DNA from: Micromonospora carbonacea
Lineage (GTDB): Bacteria; Actinomycetota; Actinomycetes; Mycobacteriales; Micromonosporaceae
Assembly: GCF_014205165.1 (NCBI RefSeq)
Contig: NZ_JACHMZ010000001.1
Location: forward strand, 3,888,501 to 3,952,500
Length of the DNA: 64,000 nucleotides
Reading direction: 5' to 3'
The stretch's first letter is position 1; every line of letters begins with the position of its first letter. The position numbers and the translations under genes are program-made. Under the pieces are notes generated by a model. It had not been told where the DNA came from. It saw only the letters and a list, made by a program, of their open reading frames with translations, and searched no databases. This document shows positions 19,301 to 27,667 of the stretch, in pieces.

Positions 19301-19440
19301 GTCCGCTCCGACGCGCCCGGGTCGAGGCGCAGGTCCTGCCAGCGCTGCTCGACCGCGAGCCGGTGCTTCAGGTGGGCGGCGGCGATGCTCCCGGTGCCGC
19401 CGAGCCCGATCACCAGTGCTGGGAGCACGATGTCCTCCAT
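16339..19440 (-). CDS. Large tubulin-like GTPase-fold protein
   Basis: The 1033-residue protein belongs to the bacterial tubulin-like (Tubulin_2) group. LVIGLGGTGSIAAAHLKHRL at residues 10-29 is the first nucleotide-binding loop, and STAGGTGAGILLD around 183-195 corresponds to the tubulin/FtsZ signature. The remaining 800 residues have no recognised domain and contain long charged helices (residues about 480-620). No export signal or membrane segment is seen. It is the last gene of an operon with VWA and SrfB/SrfC-like proteins, 19 bases after the VWA stop. Polymerisation is possible but unproven. The length is far above FtsZ (about 400). Confidence 0.85.
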   Translation of the reverse strand: MEDIVLPALVIGLGGTGSIAAAHLKHRLAVEQRWQDLRLDPGASERTAGRPYDWPVLLRALDVDRRTRPQVDGVSLDVDTEDLYLDGSVRSMIDKVRQGRDVAQEFYPTVVPWFGPQDAREIRDDEALSFLVEGAGQIRSFGRLAFFSDVLGATPVTKRLEDALDQLTLVDADSMPNIYVVSSTAGGTGAGILLDVLAYLQKLRQEHGGGFTVTLFCVLSGAFRRRLDGPQRTRSEANGYALLRELDRLMNSDRAHPAEFRWSARNRHEMTAAPAQYTYFIDGRRSRSSGRHLPAYDTEAVCPVAVADAVYAHLLPTVGPAFSSYRVNAKKYTRGATDLYSTFGVYLVEYAWEPVIRGLVDRAAADVLAALPTAVGDLGPEVDQFLSGATDERDAEGAQPPPVLQELDSEPAREGLLAPSSGWLTAPGGGPRLPDLPNLRLPFEDIRPMRTDHRGQVVVDATQETLRVFWGEQNVPLTLKTQQQWHPVADHHARETDRQWGIALRGAVARIMSRRDGGPRGGLAFLDRVQQRLDLFRSRVEQAPRADPGVAKAARDEAEERVREDRGLRRGRHQLDYLAAEQALLTAHYQHDCQLRTLLMLERMMQTVAVVRKEAQGWRDAVDDATRVVRLAMEDVRNERRQAERFPLRRVVPAVDDHHTEDWLYDRSVGGADREGRRPRLADVASALAWRVSLAEGGATLALASTSRTGSPAAAVVRALRDRARPLIAPLRQISVFELLERSRVPADELGRELLDGSDWLVNYDDEEHRRLVNLARDDDGEPQQQVYAFAALPPTGAPGEALSRDLWAFLRQQRVDLNDIVPSNEAEERPVTDKIVLFASRHSLRLAAFDGFTDLRRSYEQRRASPPSPHVLAEEKNAAVLEAYSEKLVGDGVLARPLGRLGGELLLLCRDADLLRAAAVALANERLSPILASDGGDHVLGWTTRSQRGLPHQQVGDEARLGLILRDLVAQSTRLAEIRRDAVLAAADEARRDLDWEYGTRRFYGLPSAHRIEPELWHLLTVAAHLAIDDRP

Positions 19441-19459
19441 GTCCGCCGTGAGGCTGTGG

Positions 19460-20968
19460 TCAGGGTTGGTAGGTGAAGGTCGTGCCGTCCGCAGCCGACA
19501 CCGGCTGCCGGGGCCGGCACACCACGCGCTGCCGGCGGCCCGCCCGGCGGTAGTCGATGTGCAGCACCAGCTCGGTGCCGCTGCCCACCGTCCGGCGTCG
19601 CCGCTGCGCCCGGACCGTGCCCGTGCCCTGCGTGCCGCCCCGGCCGTGGGCCGCCGGGAAGCGCACCCTCCGGCCGCTGAGCAGTTGCCGGTACGGCGCC
19701 GCCGCGCCCGGCTCGGCCACCAGCAGGTGTCCGCCGCCCATCGGCTTCCAGCGCCGCCGACGCAGCGTCACCACCAGCACGGCCAGCGCCACCAGCGCGA
19801 GCCCGGCCACGACCACCAGCCAGATGGGGATCCCGCTCGCCGTCCTGGCCCCGGCCGCCCGCGCGGTCACCGGCTGCGGGCCGAACTCCAGGCCCAGGTC
19901 GCGGTCGATCACGTCCCGCCACGGCGAGTCGACGGTGCCCACCAGGCGGACCTCGCCGTCGGTGGTGCGTTCGCCGCCGACCCAGGTGCCGGGCAGCGCC
20001 TGCGGCCGGAGCCGGACGGTGACCCGCTGCTCGGGCGCGCCCGGGTCGAGGGTGACCTGCGCCGGTTCGGCCATTCCCGTGACCCGCAGGCCGTCCACCT
20101 CGACGGTCAGGTCGCGGACGGTCAGCGGGACCCGGGTGGCGGCGCTGCGGATGCGGGCCACCACGTCGACCGGCGCGTCGCCGACCACGACCGACGGCGG
20201 CTCCAGGGTGATCGTCGCGGCGAGCCGGTCCCGGGACACGTACGCGGCGGCCTTCTCCACGGCGATCCGGTCCCGCACCCGGCCGAGGTAGTCGCCCACC
20301 TGCGCCGGGGGCAGGTCCATCAGCACCGTGTCGTCGAAGACCTCGTCGAGCAGGCGCACGTCGGTCCGGCCGGTCAGCGGGACGCCGAGGGCGCGCACCG
20401 AGCGGCGCTCCTCCACCGCCCGCGCCCGCTTGCGCAGGTCGGCGAAGGCGCCGTCGCCCGAGCGCGCGTACCTCGACCCCGGCGGCGGGTCCTGGACGCC
20501 GTCGGTGAGCATGATGACCGTCGCCGGGGCGGCCTCGCCGGGCTGCTCCACGATCTGCAACGCGGCCTCGATCGCCGCGCCGATGTCGGTCCGCTGCCCC
20601 TCGGCTCGGCGCGGCAGGCGGTCCAGGACGCCCGCGCCGTTCGCGCCGATGTCGCCGCTGAACACGGGATCGGGGCGCTCGGCGAACGCGATCAGGTGCA
20701 GCCGGTCCACCGGGGCCAGGCCGTCGAGCAGCGGGCGCAGCGCCGCCCGCGCGTCGGCGTACAGGTCGCGCCGGCCCTCCTGCATGGACGCCGAGACGTC
20801 GAGCAGGACGACGTAGTCGGCGGGCAGGGTGTCGACGCGCAGGCCGCGCAGGACCTCCGGCAGGGTGGCCTGGTCGGGGGCGGAGCCGGCGCGGGCGGGC
20901 GCGCCGACGACCGTGAGCAGCGCCAGCAGGCAGGCCGCGAGCGCGGACCGGACGGCACGTCTCGGCAT
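19460..20968 (-). CDS. Secreted, membrane-tethered VWA-domain protein
   Basis: This 502-residue protein has a signal peptide (RRAVRSALAACLLALLTVVG), a von Willebrand A domain with MIDAS motif DVSAS at residues 57-61 and the second metal loop around GQRTDIGAAI, two beta-sandwich-like repeats, a transmembrane helix (GIPIWLVVVAGLALVALAVL, about 385-405) and a basic cytoplasmic tail of about 95 residues. VWA domains bind protein ligands through a metal. The topology places the VWA domain outside and the tail inside, where it could contact the tubulin-like or chaperone partners. GGAGGAGCCCC precedes the ATG; the gene lies 13 bases after its upstream neighbour. Confidence 0.88.
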   Translation of the reverse strand: MPRRAVRSALAACLLALLTVVGAPARAGSAPDQATLPEVLRGLRVDTLPADYVVLLDVSASMQEGRRDLYADARAALRPLLDGLAPVDRLHLIAFAERPDPVFSGDIGANGAGVLDRLPRRAEGQRTDIGAAIEAALQIVEQPGEAAPATVIMLTDGVQDPPPGSRYARSGDGAFADLRKRARAVEERRSVRALGVPLTGRTDVRLLDEVFDDTVLMDLPPAQVGDYLGRVRDRIAVEKAAAYVSRDRLAATITLEPPSVVVGDAPVDVVARIRSAATRVPLTVRDLTVEVDGLRVTGMAEPAQVTLDPGAPEQRVTVRLRPQALPGTWVGGERTTDGEVRLVGTVDSPWRDVIDRDLGLEFGPQPVTARAAGARTASGIPIWLVVVAGLALVALAVLVVTLRRRRWKPMGGGHLLVAEPGAAAPYRQLLSGRRVRFPAAHGRGGTQGTGTVRAQRRRRTVGSGTELVLHIDYRRAGRRQRVVCRPRQPVSAADGTTFTYQP

Positions 20969-20981
20969 GGGGCTCCTCCTT

Positions 20982-22388
20982 CTAGTGCGTGGCGCCGTAC
21001 ACGACCCGGCCGGGCTTGTCGCCGAGCTCGGTGCCGCGCAGGTGGGGCCGTAGGCAGTCGAGGACCAGGCCGTCCGACTCGGACGCGCTGGTGAGCCGCA
21101 CGTCGTCGCGGCCGTCGGTCAGCCCGTTGTTCTTGGCCTCGGCGTACCGGCCGGCGATCTCGGTGATCACCACGTGGGGCGCGTGTTCGGCGGCGACCTC
21201 CCGCACGAACCGGACCGTCTCGTCGCGCAGCCGGTGCCACCAGCTGTCCGGCGCGACGAGCGGACGGTGCACGACCATGCGCAGCCCCTCGGCGAGTTGG
21301 GCGGCCCGCAGCACGCACCGCTCCGTCTCGCCCCAGGCGACCGCCTGGCTGAACTTCGCCAGCCGCTCGGTGAGCAGCTCGGTGTAGCCGACGCCCTCGT
21401 GCGGGTCCCGCAGCGGCGTGAGCTGCCAGGTCCGGGCGCTGTGCGCGGCCTCGTCGGCCGCGGCCAGCCAGCTCATCTGGTGGGCGAGCCCGGCGGCGAG
21501 GTCGTGGCCCGGCTCGTTGCCGGACAGCGGCGCGGCGACGCCGCCGGCCTTCGACGCCCGCGGGTCGGCCAGGACGCCGGGGTAGCGCCCGCACGCCGGC
21601 ACGAGGACCCGGCCGGGCACCGTGGCCGGCGCGGGGACCCGCTGCCAGTTCTCGGCCGGCTCCAGCCAGTACGCCGGGGCGGCGGAGCGCATCCGGGCCG
21701 TCCAGAACGCCTCCAGCGCCGGGGGCAGCCGCAGCAGGCTCAGGTGGAACGCCCGCCACCGGTCGACGAGCTCGAAGCCCGCGGGGACGGGCCGGCCGCC
21801 GGTCCAGCGGCGCACCTCCGCCTCGTCGGCGAACTCCACGAAGACCTGCTCGATGGCCCGGCGTACCTGTTCGCCGGCCTCGCGGACCTCGGGGGCGACG
21901 GGCCGGGCTCCCGGCACCGCCCAGCCGTCCACGTCCGGTCGGTGCGGCGTGCCCCCGCCGGTGGCCGGCGCGCCGGCCACGGCCCCGTCGTCACCGGGCG
22001 GGACGGCCCGGCCGGTGACGGTGCCGACGGCCGGATCGGCCTGCCGCGCCACCTGCGCCGCCGCGGCCTCCGCCGCCCCCGCCGTCGCCGGCGCCGGCTC
22101 CGTCAGCGGGGCCGGGGCCGGCCGGCGGTCCAGACGGGACACCAGGCGGCGGTACAACTCGGCGACACACTGCCACATCTCGTCCTCCTCGCCGGGGACG
22201 CCGCGGCGGGCCCGGTCCATCGCGGCCCGCAGGAGCCCCTCCTGCATGACCCCACCGAGCCGGGTCACGTGTTCCCGGAACAGCTCGGCGTAGCGGCCCT
22301 CGGCGCACAGCACGGTGGCGAGCAGCTCCTCGAAGGGCACGTCGGTGAGGTGGGTTCCGCTGTCGGTCACTGGGTCTCGTCCGTCCAT
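20982..22388 (-). CDS. Uncharacterised 468-residue protein at the SrfA position
   Basis: No family is recognised from the sequence. The N-terminus is helical (FEELLATVLCAEGRYAELFR, then EEDEMWQCVAELYRRLVSRL), followed by a low-complexity Ala/Pro spacer (about 80-150) and a C-terminal domain of about 300 residues with RRAIEQVFVEFADEAEVRRW, a tryptophan-rich middle, and LRPHLRGTELGDKPGRVVYG at the end. It overlaps the Hsp70-like gene as TGATG. Size and order next to SrfB- and SrfC-like genes resemble Salmonella SrfA, as far as I recall its length. The match is positional only. Confidence 0.7.
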   Translation of the reverse strand: MDGRDPVTDSGTHLTDVPFEELLATVLCAEGRYAELFREHVTRLGGVMQEGLLRAAMDRARRGVPGEEDEMWQCVAELYRRLVSRLDRRPAPAPLTEPAPATAGAAEAAAAQVARQADPAVGTVTGRAVPPGDDGAVAGAPATGGGTPHRPDVDGWAVPGARPVAPEVREAGEQVRRAIEQVFVEFADEAEVRRWTGGRPVPAGFELVDRWRAFHLSLLRLPPALEAFWTARMRSAAPAYWLEPAENWQRVPAPATVPGRVLVPACGRYPGVLADPRASKAGGVAAPLSGNEPGHDLAAGLAHQMSWLAAADEAAHSARTWQLTPLRDPHEGVGYTELLTERLAKFSQAVAWGETERCVLRAAQLAEGLRMVVHRPLVAPDSWWHRLRDETVRFVREVAAEHAPHVVITEIAGRYAEAKNNGLTDGRDDVRLTSASESDGLVLDCLRPHLRGTELGDKPGRVVYGATH

Positions 22389-25297
22389 CAGTGGGTCCCG
22401 TCGAACGGGTTGTCGTGGTCGTCGGCGTCCAGCTGCGGCGCGCCGAGGCGCACCCGGAGCACCACGCCGGGGTGGGTCTCCACGTCGAGCGGGTCGTCGG
22501 TGGTCCACCGGGGCGGGTCGCCGGCGTGCACCCGGACGACACCGTCGGCGTCCAGGCTCACCAGGTGCGGGCCCCGCGCCCCGGGCACCGCCGACAGCGT
22601 CCCGACGAGGTGGTCCCGGCCGTCGTCGGTGCGGTAGAGCAGGCCCCACCGGCCGTCGTCGCCCGGCGGCGGCAACGCCCCGACGCCGAGCACCCCGGCG
22701 CGGGTCTCGCCATGCTCGTCGACGAACGTCTCCCGGGAGGCCGGGGCCGCGTCGGCGCCCCGCAGCGCGGGGCGCGGCGGCGTCTCCCGCGCGCCGGCCA
22801 CGTGCAGGCGGTCGGCGTGCGCCGTGGCGTCGGCGACGTCGCCCCGCAGCTCCGCGGGCAGCCGCGGGGCCGGCTCCGCGCGGTCGATCCGCAGGTACGG
22901 CCGTTCCCCGCGCCACAGCAGCAGGTCGAGGTTCCCGGCCGCGTCGACCTCGATGCCGGCCCGGATCTGGCGCGGCCAGAGCCGCCGGTCGAGCCGCCGG
23001 GACGCGCCCGACTCCGCGAGCCGGGAGTCGAGCTCGCTCCACCGGAACACCCCCCACGGCACGGGCTGCCCGCCGTCGACCTCCCGCCGGATGATGCACC
23101 GGTCGCCGAGCGGGCCGATCGTGGCGAAGGCGCGCAGGCTGCCGTCGGCCTGCTCGCGCAGCGGGGTGCCGGCGGGCAGGAGCACCCGCCCCTGGTCGGC
23201 GCGCCCGGCCATGCTCAGCGCGCAGGGCAACGCCTGGAGCATGTTGTCGACCTCGACGGCGACCTCCGTGGCGCCCTGGCGCAGCAGTTCCTCGTCGGCG
23301 TCCGGGGCGCCCAGGGAGGCCAGCGACGCCGCCCACGCCGCGCCCATCGACGCCGCGTTCTTCGCGTACGTCCGCTCCACCACGACCCGCACCGGCGGCT
23401 CGCCGCGCCGGCTGCCGGCGGCCAGTTCCCGGCCGACGACGTCGGCGGCGAGGGCGAGCTGACTCGCCTTGCCGGTGAGGATGACCCGGTCGAGCCGGTC
23501 CGCCCCGTCCAGGCGGGCGCGGGCGAGACCGGCGGCGAGCCGGCTGACCTCCACCAGCATCGGCTCGGTCACCTCGACGAAGTGCGCGTAGGACAGTTCG
23601 AGCGGCCCGCCGCCGATGCCGGGGGGCAGCTTCGCCGGCACGCCGTCGGCCCGGCTGACGATGTCCTGCACCACGTCGGCGGGCAGCCGGAACGGGCGGC
23701 CGGGCGCGACGTCGATCTTCGCGCGTTCGGCGAGGTCCCACAGGTCGCCGAAGGTCCGCTCCCGGCCCTGCGGGCTGCCGGCGACGCCGGCGGTGCGGGT
23801 GCCGAGCACCCGCTCCACGTTGTCGCGGAACCGCCGGCCGGCGGGCCCCTCGGGGACGGCGGTGTCCCGGCGCAGGGCGCCCAGCGCCTGACGGACGAGC
23901 CGGCCCGGCACGTACCGGCCGTCCTCGCGGCAGGACGCGTCGAGACCGGCGGTTACGGTGTCCTGCCACTCGCGCCAGGCCCCGGCCTCGCCGAGCTGGT
24001 CGGCGCCGGTGTGCCCGGTGGTGAGCAGGTGGTCGGCGATGATCGCCTTGAGCAGGTGGAAGACCTGGAGGGTGAGGAAGTCCCCGCCCCGCCGGGCCCG
24101 CCCGCTGGTGCCGCGCAGCTGGGGCAGCAGCCGGTAGTAGCGGCCCGTGGTGCCCGGTTCGGCCCCCGGCAGCTGCGGCGTCTCGTCGCGCAGGTGGACG
24201 GTGACGAGCGCGATGTCGGTGGTGCCGCCGCCGATGTCGACGACGAGGGAGTTCTCGATCCAGTGCCGCTGCCCGCCGGGGACCGGGCGGAACCGGGCCC
24301 GCAGGGCCTCGATGCCGATGGCGTAGTTGGCGCCGAGGTCGCGCATCAGGAAGAAGAGCGCGGCGGAGATCGCCTCGTCGTAGCGCAGGTCGGCCTCGCC
24401 GACGCCGAGCACGTCGGTGAGGACCCGCGCCAGGCGTTGCCGGGCCGACGGCGGGGCCATCGTCGGGTAGGTGGCCACGACCTGATCGACGTGGCCGCTC
24501 TCCAGCCGGTCCGGGTGGGCCCGGGTGAACTCGTCGGTGCGGTCGAGCAGGAAGCCGAAGGCCCCGCCGAGCAGCGCCTCCACGTCGACGGTGCGGTCGT
24601 CGTCGCGCAGCGCGACGCGGAAGGCGGGGTCGTCCAGGTGGTGCTTGAGGCCCCGTACGGAGGCCAGCGGGGTGCCGTCGCCCAGTGGCGGCCCGAGGCG
24701 CACGCGCAGCTCCGGGTCGACGGCGGTGACGTCGAGCCGGCTCGGGACCTCCTCGGCCTCGATCGCGCTGTCCAGCCGCACCGGGAACAGGCAGTGGTGT
24801 TCCAGGGCCGGGGTGGCGAAGGCGGTGTCGTAGCAGTGGTGCAGGCGCCCGGCGAGCCAGGCCGAGAAGGGGGCGGTGCCGCCGGGCTGGGCCAGGTCGA
24901 GCGCCAGCAGCACCCGGTGCAGGAGGCCGCCTCCGGCGGCCTCGTCGCTCTCGACGGCCTCGACGAGACCCTCGACGTCGGTGCCGGTCAGGTCGCCGGC
25001 GATCCGGTCGCGCAGGGCGGCCCACTCGGCGCGGCACGCCCCGGCGCGGGGCGTGGCGAGCTCGTCGTCGGCGGGCTCGGCGCGCAGCAGGGCCACGGTC
25101 TCCCGGCACAGGACGGCCCGCTGGTCGGCCGGCATCGGCAACTGCGGCGGCGGCCGGTACGGGTCGTAGAGGGTGACGGTGGAGTTGGTGGTGCCAAAGT
25201 CGACGGCGGCCAGCCCGCCGTGCCGGTCGGGGAAGCGGCGCACACCCGGCCGGATCCGTCGCCCGACGCCGGGCGGGCGGGGGTCCTCGCTGCTCAT
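22388..25297 (-). CDS. SrfB-like Hsp70-fold ATPase
   Basis: The 969-residue protein carries an actin/Hsp70-type ATPase: phosphate-1 loop AAVDFGTTNSTVTLYD (31-45), phosphate-2 loop SLVVDIGGGTTDIALVTV (350-367) and adenosine loop DRVILTGKASQLALAADVV near residue 600. Length and the large inserts between loops fit SrfB-type virulence-associated Hsp70 homologues better than DnaK (about 640), and no DnaK-like substrate domain is visible. The start has GAGGAGGGCAG upstream. It overlaps both neighbours (SrfC-like before, 468-residue protein after), so the three are produced together. Confidence 0.85.
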   Translation of the reverse strand: MSSEDPRPPGVGRRIRPGVRRFPDRHGGLAAVDFGTTNSTVTLYDPYRPPPQLPMPADQRAVLCRETVALLRAEPADDELATPRAGACRAEWAALRDRIAGDLTGTDVEGLVEAVESDEAAGGGLLHRVLLALDLAQPGGTAPFSAWLAGRLHHCYDTAFATPALEHHCLFPVRLDSAIEAEEVPSRLDVTAVDPELRVRLGPPLGDGTPLASVRGLKHHLDDPAFRVALRDDDRTVDVEALLGGAFGFLLDRTDEFTRAHPDRLESGHVDQVVATYPTMAPPSARQRLARVLTDVLGVGEADLRYDEAISAALFFLMRDLGANYAIGIEALRARFRPVPGGQRHWIENSLVVDIGGGTTDIALVTVHLRDETPQLPGAEPGTTGRYYRLLPQLRGTSGRARRGGDFLTLQVFHLLKAIIADHLLTTGHTGADQLGEAGAWREWQDTVTAGLDASCREDGRYVPGRLVRQALGALRRDTAVPEGPAGRRFRDNVERVLGTRTAGVAGSPQGRERTFGDLWDLAERAKIDVAPGRPFRLPADVVQDIVSRADGVPAKLPPGIGGGPLELSYAHFVEVTEPMLVEVSRLAAGLARARLDGADRLDRVILTGKASQLALAADVVGRELAAGSRRGEPPVRVVVERTYAKNAASMGAAWAASLASLGAPDADEELLRQGATEVAVEVDNMLQALPCALSMAGRADQGRVLLPAGTPLREQADGSLRAFATIGPLGDRCIIRREVDGGQPVPWGVFRWSELDSRLAESGASRRLDRRLWPRQIRAGIEVDAAGNLDLLLWRGERPYLRIDRAEPAPRLPAELRGDVADATAHADRLHVAGARETPPRPALRGADAAPASRETFVDEHGETRAGVLGVGALPPPGDDGRWGLLYRTDDGRDHLVGTLSAVPGARGPHLVSLDADGVVRVHAGDPPRWTTDDPLDVETHPGVVLRVRLGAPQLDADDHDNPFDGTH

Positions 25298-27354
25298 CTG
25301 CCCTCCTCGGCGGTGCGGGACATCCGGTTGCCCTCCTCGGCGCGCGACGACAGGTCGTCCTCCTCCAGCAGGGCCTCCACCCGCCGGGCGAGGACCTGCG
25401 GGGGGTCCGGCTCGACGCCGGGGTCGACGCCGGCCAGGGCCCGGATCTCCGCGTCGGTGCGGGGCAGGGCGGCGCGCAGCTCCCGCAGCGCGTGGCGGAT
25501 GGCGTCGACCCGGCGGGCCTGTTCCACGGCGAGGCCCTCGACGGCCAGCCGCCGGACGGCCTCGACCAGTTCGCGGCGCACCCGCATGACGGTCGCCTGG
25601 TGCCGGCCGGGCCCGTGCGGGTCGTGCCAGGGCAGGGGCCGGTCCGGCGCGAGGGGGAACGCCTGGCGCGCGGCGTCGGCGTCGACGGGCGACGCCCCGT
25701 CGGCCGGGCCGGCGTGGGTCAGCCAGTCGAGCTGCACGGCACGCCGCAGCGTGGTCAGCGCCGCGTCGCGGCCGTCCCCGTCCCCCCGCTCGCGGGCCGG
25801 TTCGACGTCGTCGAGCAGCACGGCCTTCAGCGGGCCGAGCCGTGGGGAGCGGCGCTGCCGCCAGGCGGCGACGGTCGCGTCGACGACCTCGCCGACCACC
25901 GACGGCAGTTCCCGCAGGGTCGCGCGGAACGTCGCCTCGAACACGTCGGGGCGCGCGGGCGGCTCCTCCCGGTCGAACCCGTCGCCGGGCTGCACGTGCT
26001 GCTCGGCGACGGCCGCGAACAGGACCGCCCACTGCGGCCACGCGTGGACCCGGGCCACCACCCGCTGGGTGACGGCGTCCTGCGGGGTCATCCCCCCGTC
26101 GAGCCGGGCTTCGGGGCCGGCGACGCCGCGCCCCACGTCGTCGATCAGCGCGGTGAGTTCCGTGCCGATGCGGCCCACCAGGTCGCGCAGCCGCTCCTGC
26201 GCGGCCGGGGGCGGCGGTGGGGCGGCGGGGGGCTCCTCGTCGAGCGCGGCGACGGTGGCGCGCAGCACCCGGCGCAGGTCCAGGTGGGCCGCGTGGGCCC
26301 GGGTGGCGCGCGCCGCCCGGCCGGCGTCGCGGCCCGCGCCGAGCAGGGCGGCACGCAGGTCGTCGGCGGGCGCGGGGGCGGGCGGTCCGGCGCGCAGCGC
26401 CGCGCTGCCCGGCCCGGTCAGGACGGTCAGCTGGGGGTACCCCCGCACGGCCCGCACGGCGTCGCCCCGCGCCCCCGACAGGAGCACGGCCGCGCTGGCC
26501 GCGCCGAGTTCGTCCTCGATCAGCAGGTCGGCGCGGCCGGTGCGCAGGTGGGGGGCGAGCACCGGCAGGTCGATCAGGTCCAGGGGCTCGTCGGCCAGCG
26601 GCCACCGGTCGTGCGGCACGTCCACCTCGACGGTCACCCGCCGCACCACCGGGAAGACCCGGTGCAGGACGCTCTCGGTGAGTTCGGTGCCGGGCTCGTA
26701 CGGGCCGGGCGCGGTGGCGTCGGGGAACGGCGCGACGCCGCCGGCCGCCCCGCCGACGTGGAACGGCATCGTCGCCTGGTGGACGGCGTCGAGTCGCGCC
26801 GGGACCCCCTCGACGCCGAGCAGGTGTTCGGCGAAGACCTCGGCCCGGTGCAGCGCGACGAGTTCGGTCAGGCCGGCGCGGCACCGCGCGTCGGCGGCGG
26901 GCCAGAGCCGCCGGGCCTGCGCCAGCGCCTGCGGCCAGTCGGCGGCCGACGCGGGCCCGTCGCCGAGCCGGTCGAGCAGCCGGGACCGGCAGCGCGCGAT
27001 CCCGGCGCGGTCCAGGAAGGACACCGAGACGGCACGGACCGCCGCCCGTTCCCGGGCGACGGCGCGCAGGCGCACCGCCGTGACGTACCCGAGGGTGGAC
27101 CGCCGCGGGGTGAGCGCCGGCGCGCCCCCGCCGAGCAGCGGCGGCCACAGGTGGTGGCTGACGACGTGGTCGTCGTCGCCCTCGGCCAGCAGGGCGACGG
27201 AGACGGGCGCCTGCGCGACGCGCACGACCCGCTCCGACGCCGCCCGGGCGGCGTCGGCGTGCGGGCCGCCCGGCAGGGCCGCGGTGACCGCGGCGAGCAG
27301 GCGCTCGGCGCGCTCGCGGGTCCGCACCGCGGGGTCTGTGCGGTGTGTCGGCAC
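25294..27354 (-). CDS. SrfC-like protein with degenerate GTPase domain
   Basis: The 686-residue product resembles SrfC-type proteins by length, order next to an SrfB-like gene and a G3-like motif PLDLIDLPVL (257-266), followed by a strand ending YPQLTVLTGPG. However, at the P-loop position (residues 49-60) it reads APVSVALLAEGDDD, without GxxxxGKS, so GTP binding of the usual kind is unlikely. A proline-rich linker (EEPPAAPPPPPAAQERL) separates a helical C-terminal half. The GTG start is chosen for GGAGG six bases upstream. It is the first gene of the leftward five-gene operon and overlaps the SrfB-like start by 4 bases. Confidence 0.72.
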   Translation of the reverse strand: MPTHRTDPAVRTRERAERLLAAVTAALPGGPHADAARAASERVVRVAQAPVSVALLAEGDDDHVVSHHLWPPLLGGGAPALTPRRSTLGYVTAVRLRAVARERAAVRAVSVSFLDRAGIARCRSRLLDRLGDGPASAADWPQALAQARRLWPAADARCRAGLTELVALHRAEVFAEHLLGVEGVPARLDAVHQATMPFHVGGAAGGVAPFPDATAPGPYEPGTELTESVLHRVFPVVRRVTVEVDVPHDRWPLADEPLDLIDLPVLAPHLRTGRADLLIEDELGAASAAVLLSGARGDAVRAVRGYPQLTVLTGPGSAALRAGPPAPAPADDLRAALLGAGRDAGRAARATRAHAAHLDLRRVLRATVAALDEEPPAAPPPPPAAQERLRDLVGRIGTELTALIDDVGRGVAGPEARLDGGMTPQDAVTQRVVARVHAWPQWAVLFAAVAEQHVQPGDGFDREEPPARPDVFEATFRATLRELPSVVGEVVDATVAAWRQRRSPRLGPLKAVLLDDVEPARERGDGDGRDAALTTLRRAVQLDWLTHAGPADGASPVDADAARQAFPLAPDRPLPWHDPHGPGRHQATVMRVRRELVEAVRRLAVEGLAVEQARRVDAIRHALRELRAALPRTDAEIRALAGVDPGVEPDPPQVLARRVEALLEEDDLSSRAEEGNRMSRTAEEGR

Positions 27355-27667
27355 GGGTGTCCTCCGGTCAGGGGTACGGTCGACCAGCCGTCGTCCGGCC
27401 AGCGTCGGGCCACCGGCGATCGGGAGAGGGCGCGGGACGATCGGGAGGTGGCGAGGGGAATTGCCGCGCCTCGGCGTCGGCGTGGCCCGACTGTAGTCGG
27501 GCACCGGGAATTGTCAGTGTCAGCCTTCGGACACTTTTTCGCCGCTGTCGAGGAAAAGCCGCACGGCCCCGGTCCCGCCGTCCGAATGGCTGGACGTAAT
27601 CGTCGGAAGGTGCCCGGGGTCGAACGCTGTCGATCGTTTCGAACGAGTTGTGATCGGCATCGACCTC
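27355..27667. other. Intergenic region between response regulator and Srf-like operon
   Basis: This 313-base non-coding stretch separates the response regulator stop from the first Srf-like gene, both leftward. It contains the perfect palindrome at 27485-27502 and a second hairpin AGTGTC/GACACT at 27516-27535. The region is noticeably less GC-rich around 27500-27660, as promoters here tend to be. It should hold the promoter of the five-gene operon and possibly the end of the two-component transcript. No small gene is supported. Confidence 0.5.
27485..27502. promoter_or_regulatory. 18-base palindrome GCCCGACT-GT-AGTCGGGC
   Basis: Eight-base perfect arms with a two-base centre lie about 130 bases upstream of the SrfC-like start and about 170 bases downstream of the response regulator. 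It could be an operator for the operon, perhaps for the adjacent LuxR-type regulator, or a terminator stem for the two-component genes. No U tract follows on either strand, which slightly favours an operator. Confidence 0.45.

Noticed and set aside
16912..19476. Long open frame antisense to the tubulin-like gene
   Set aside because: Composition is typical of an antisense GC artefact (Arg, Val, Gly, His-rich) and the tubulin signatures are clear on the minus strand.
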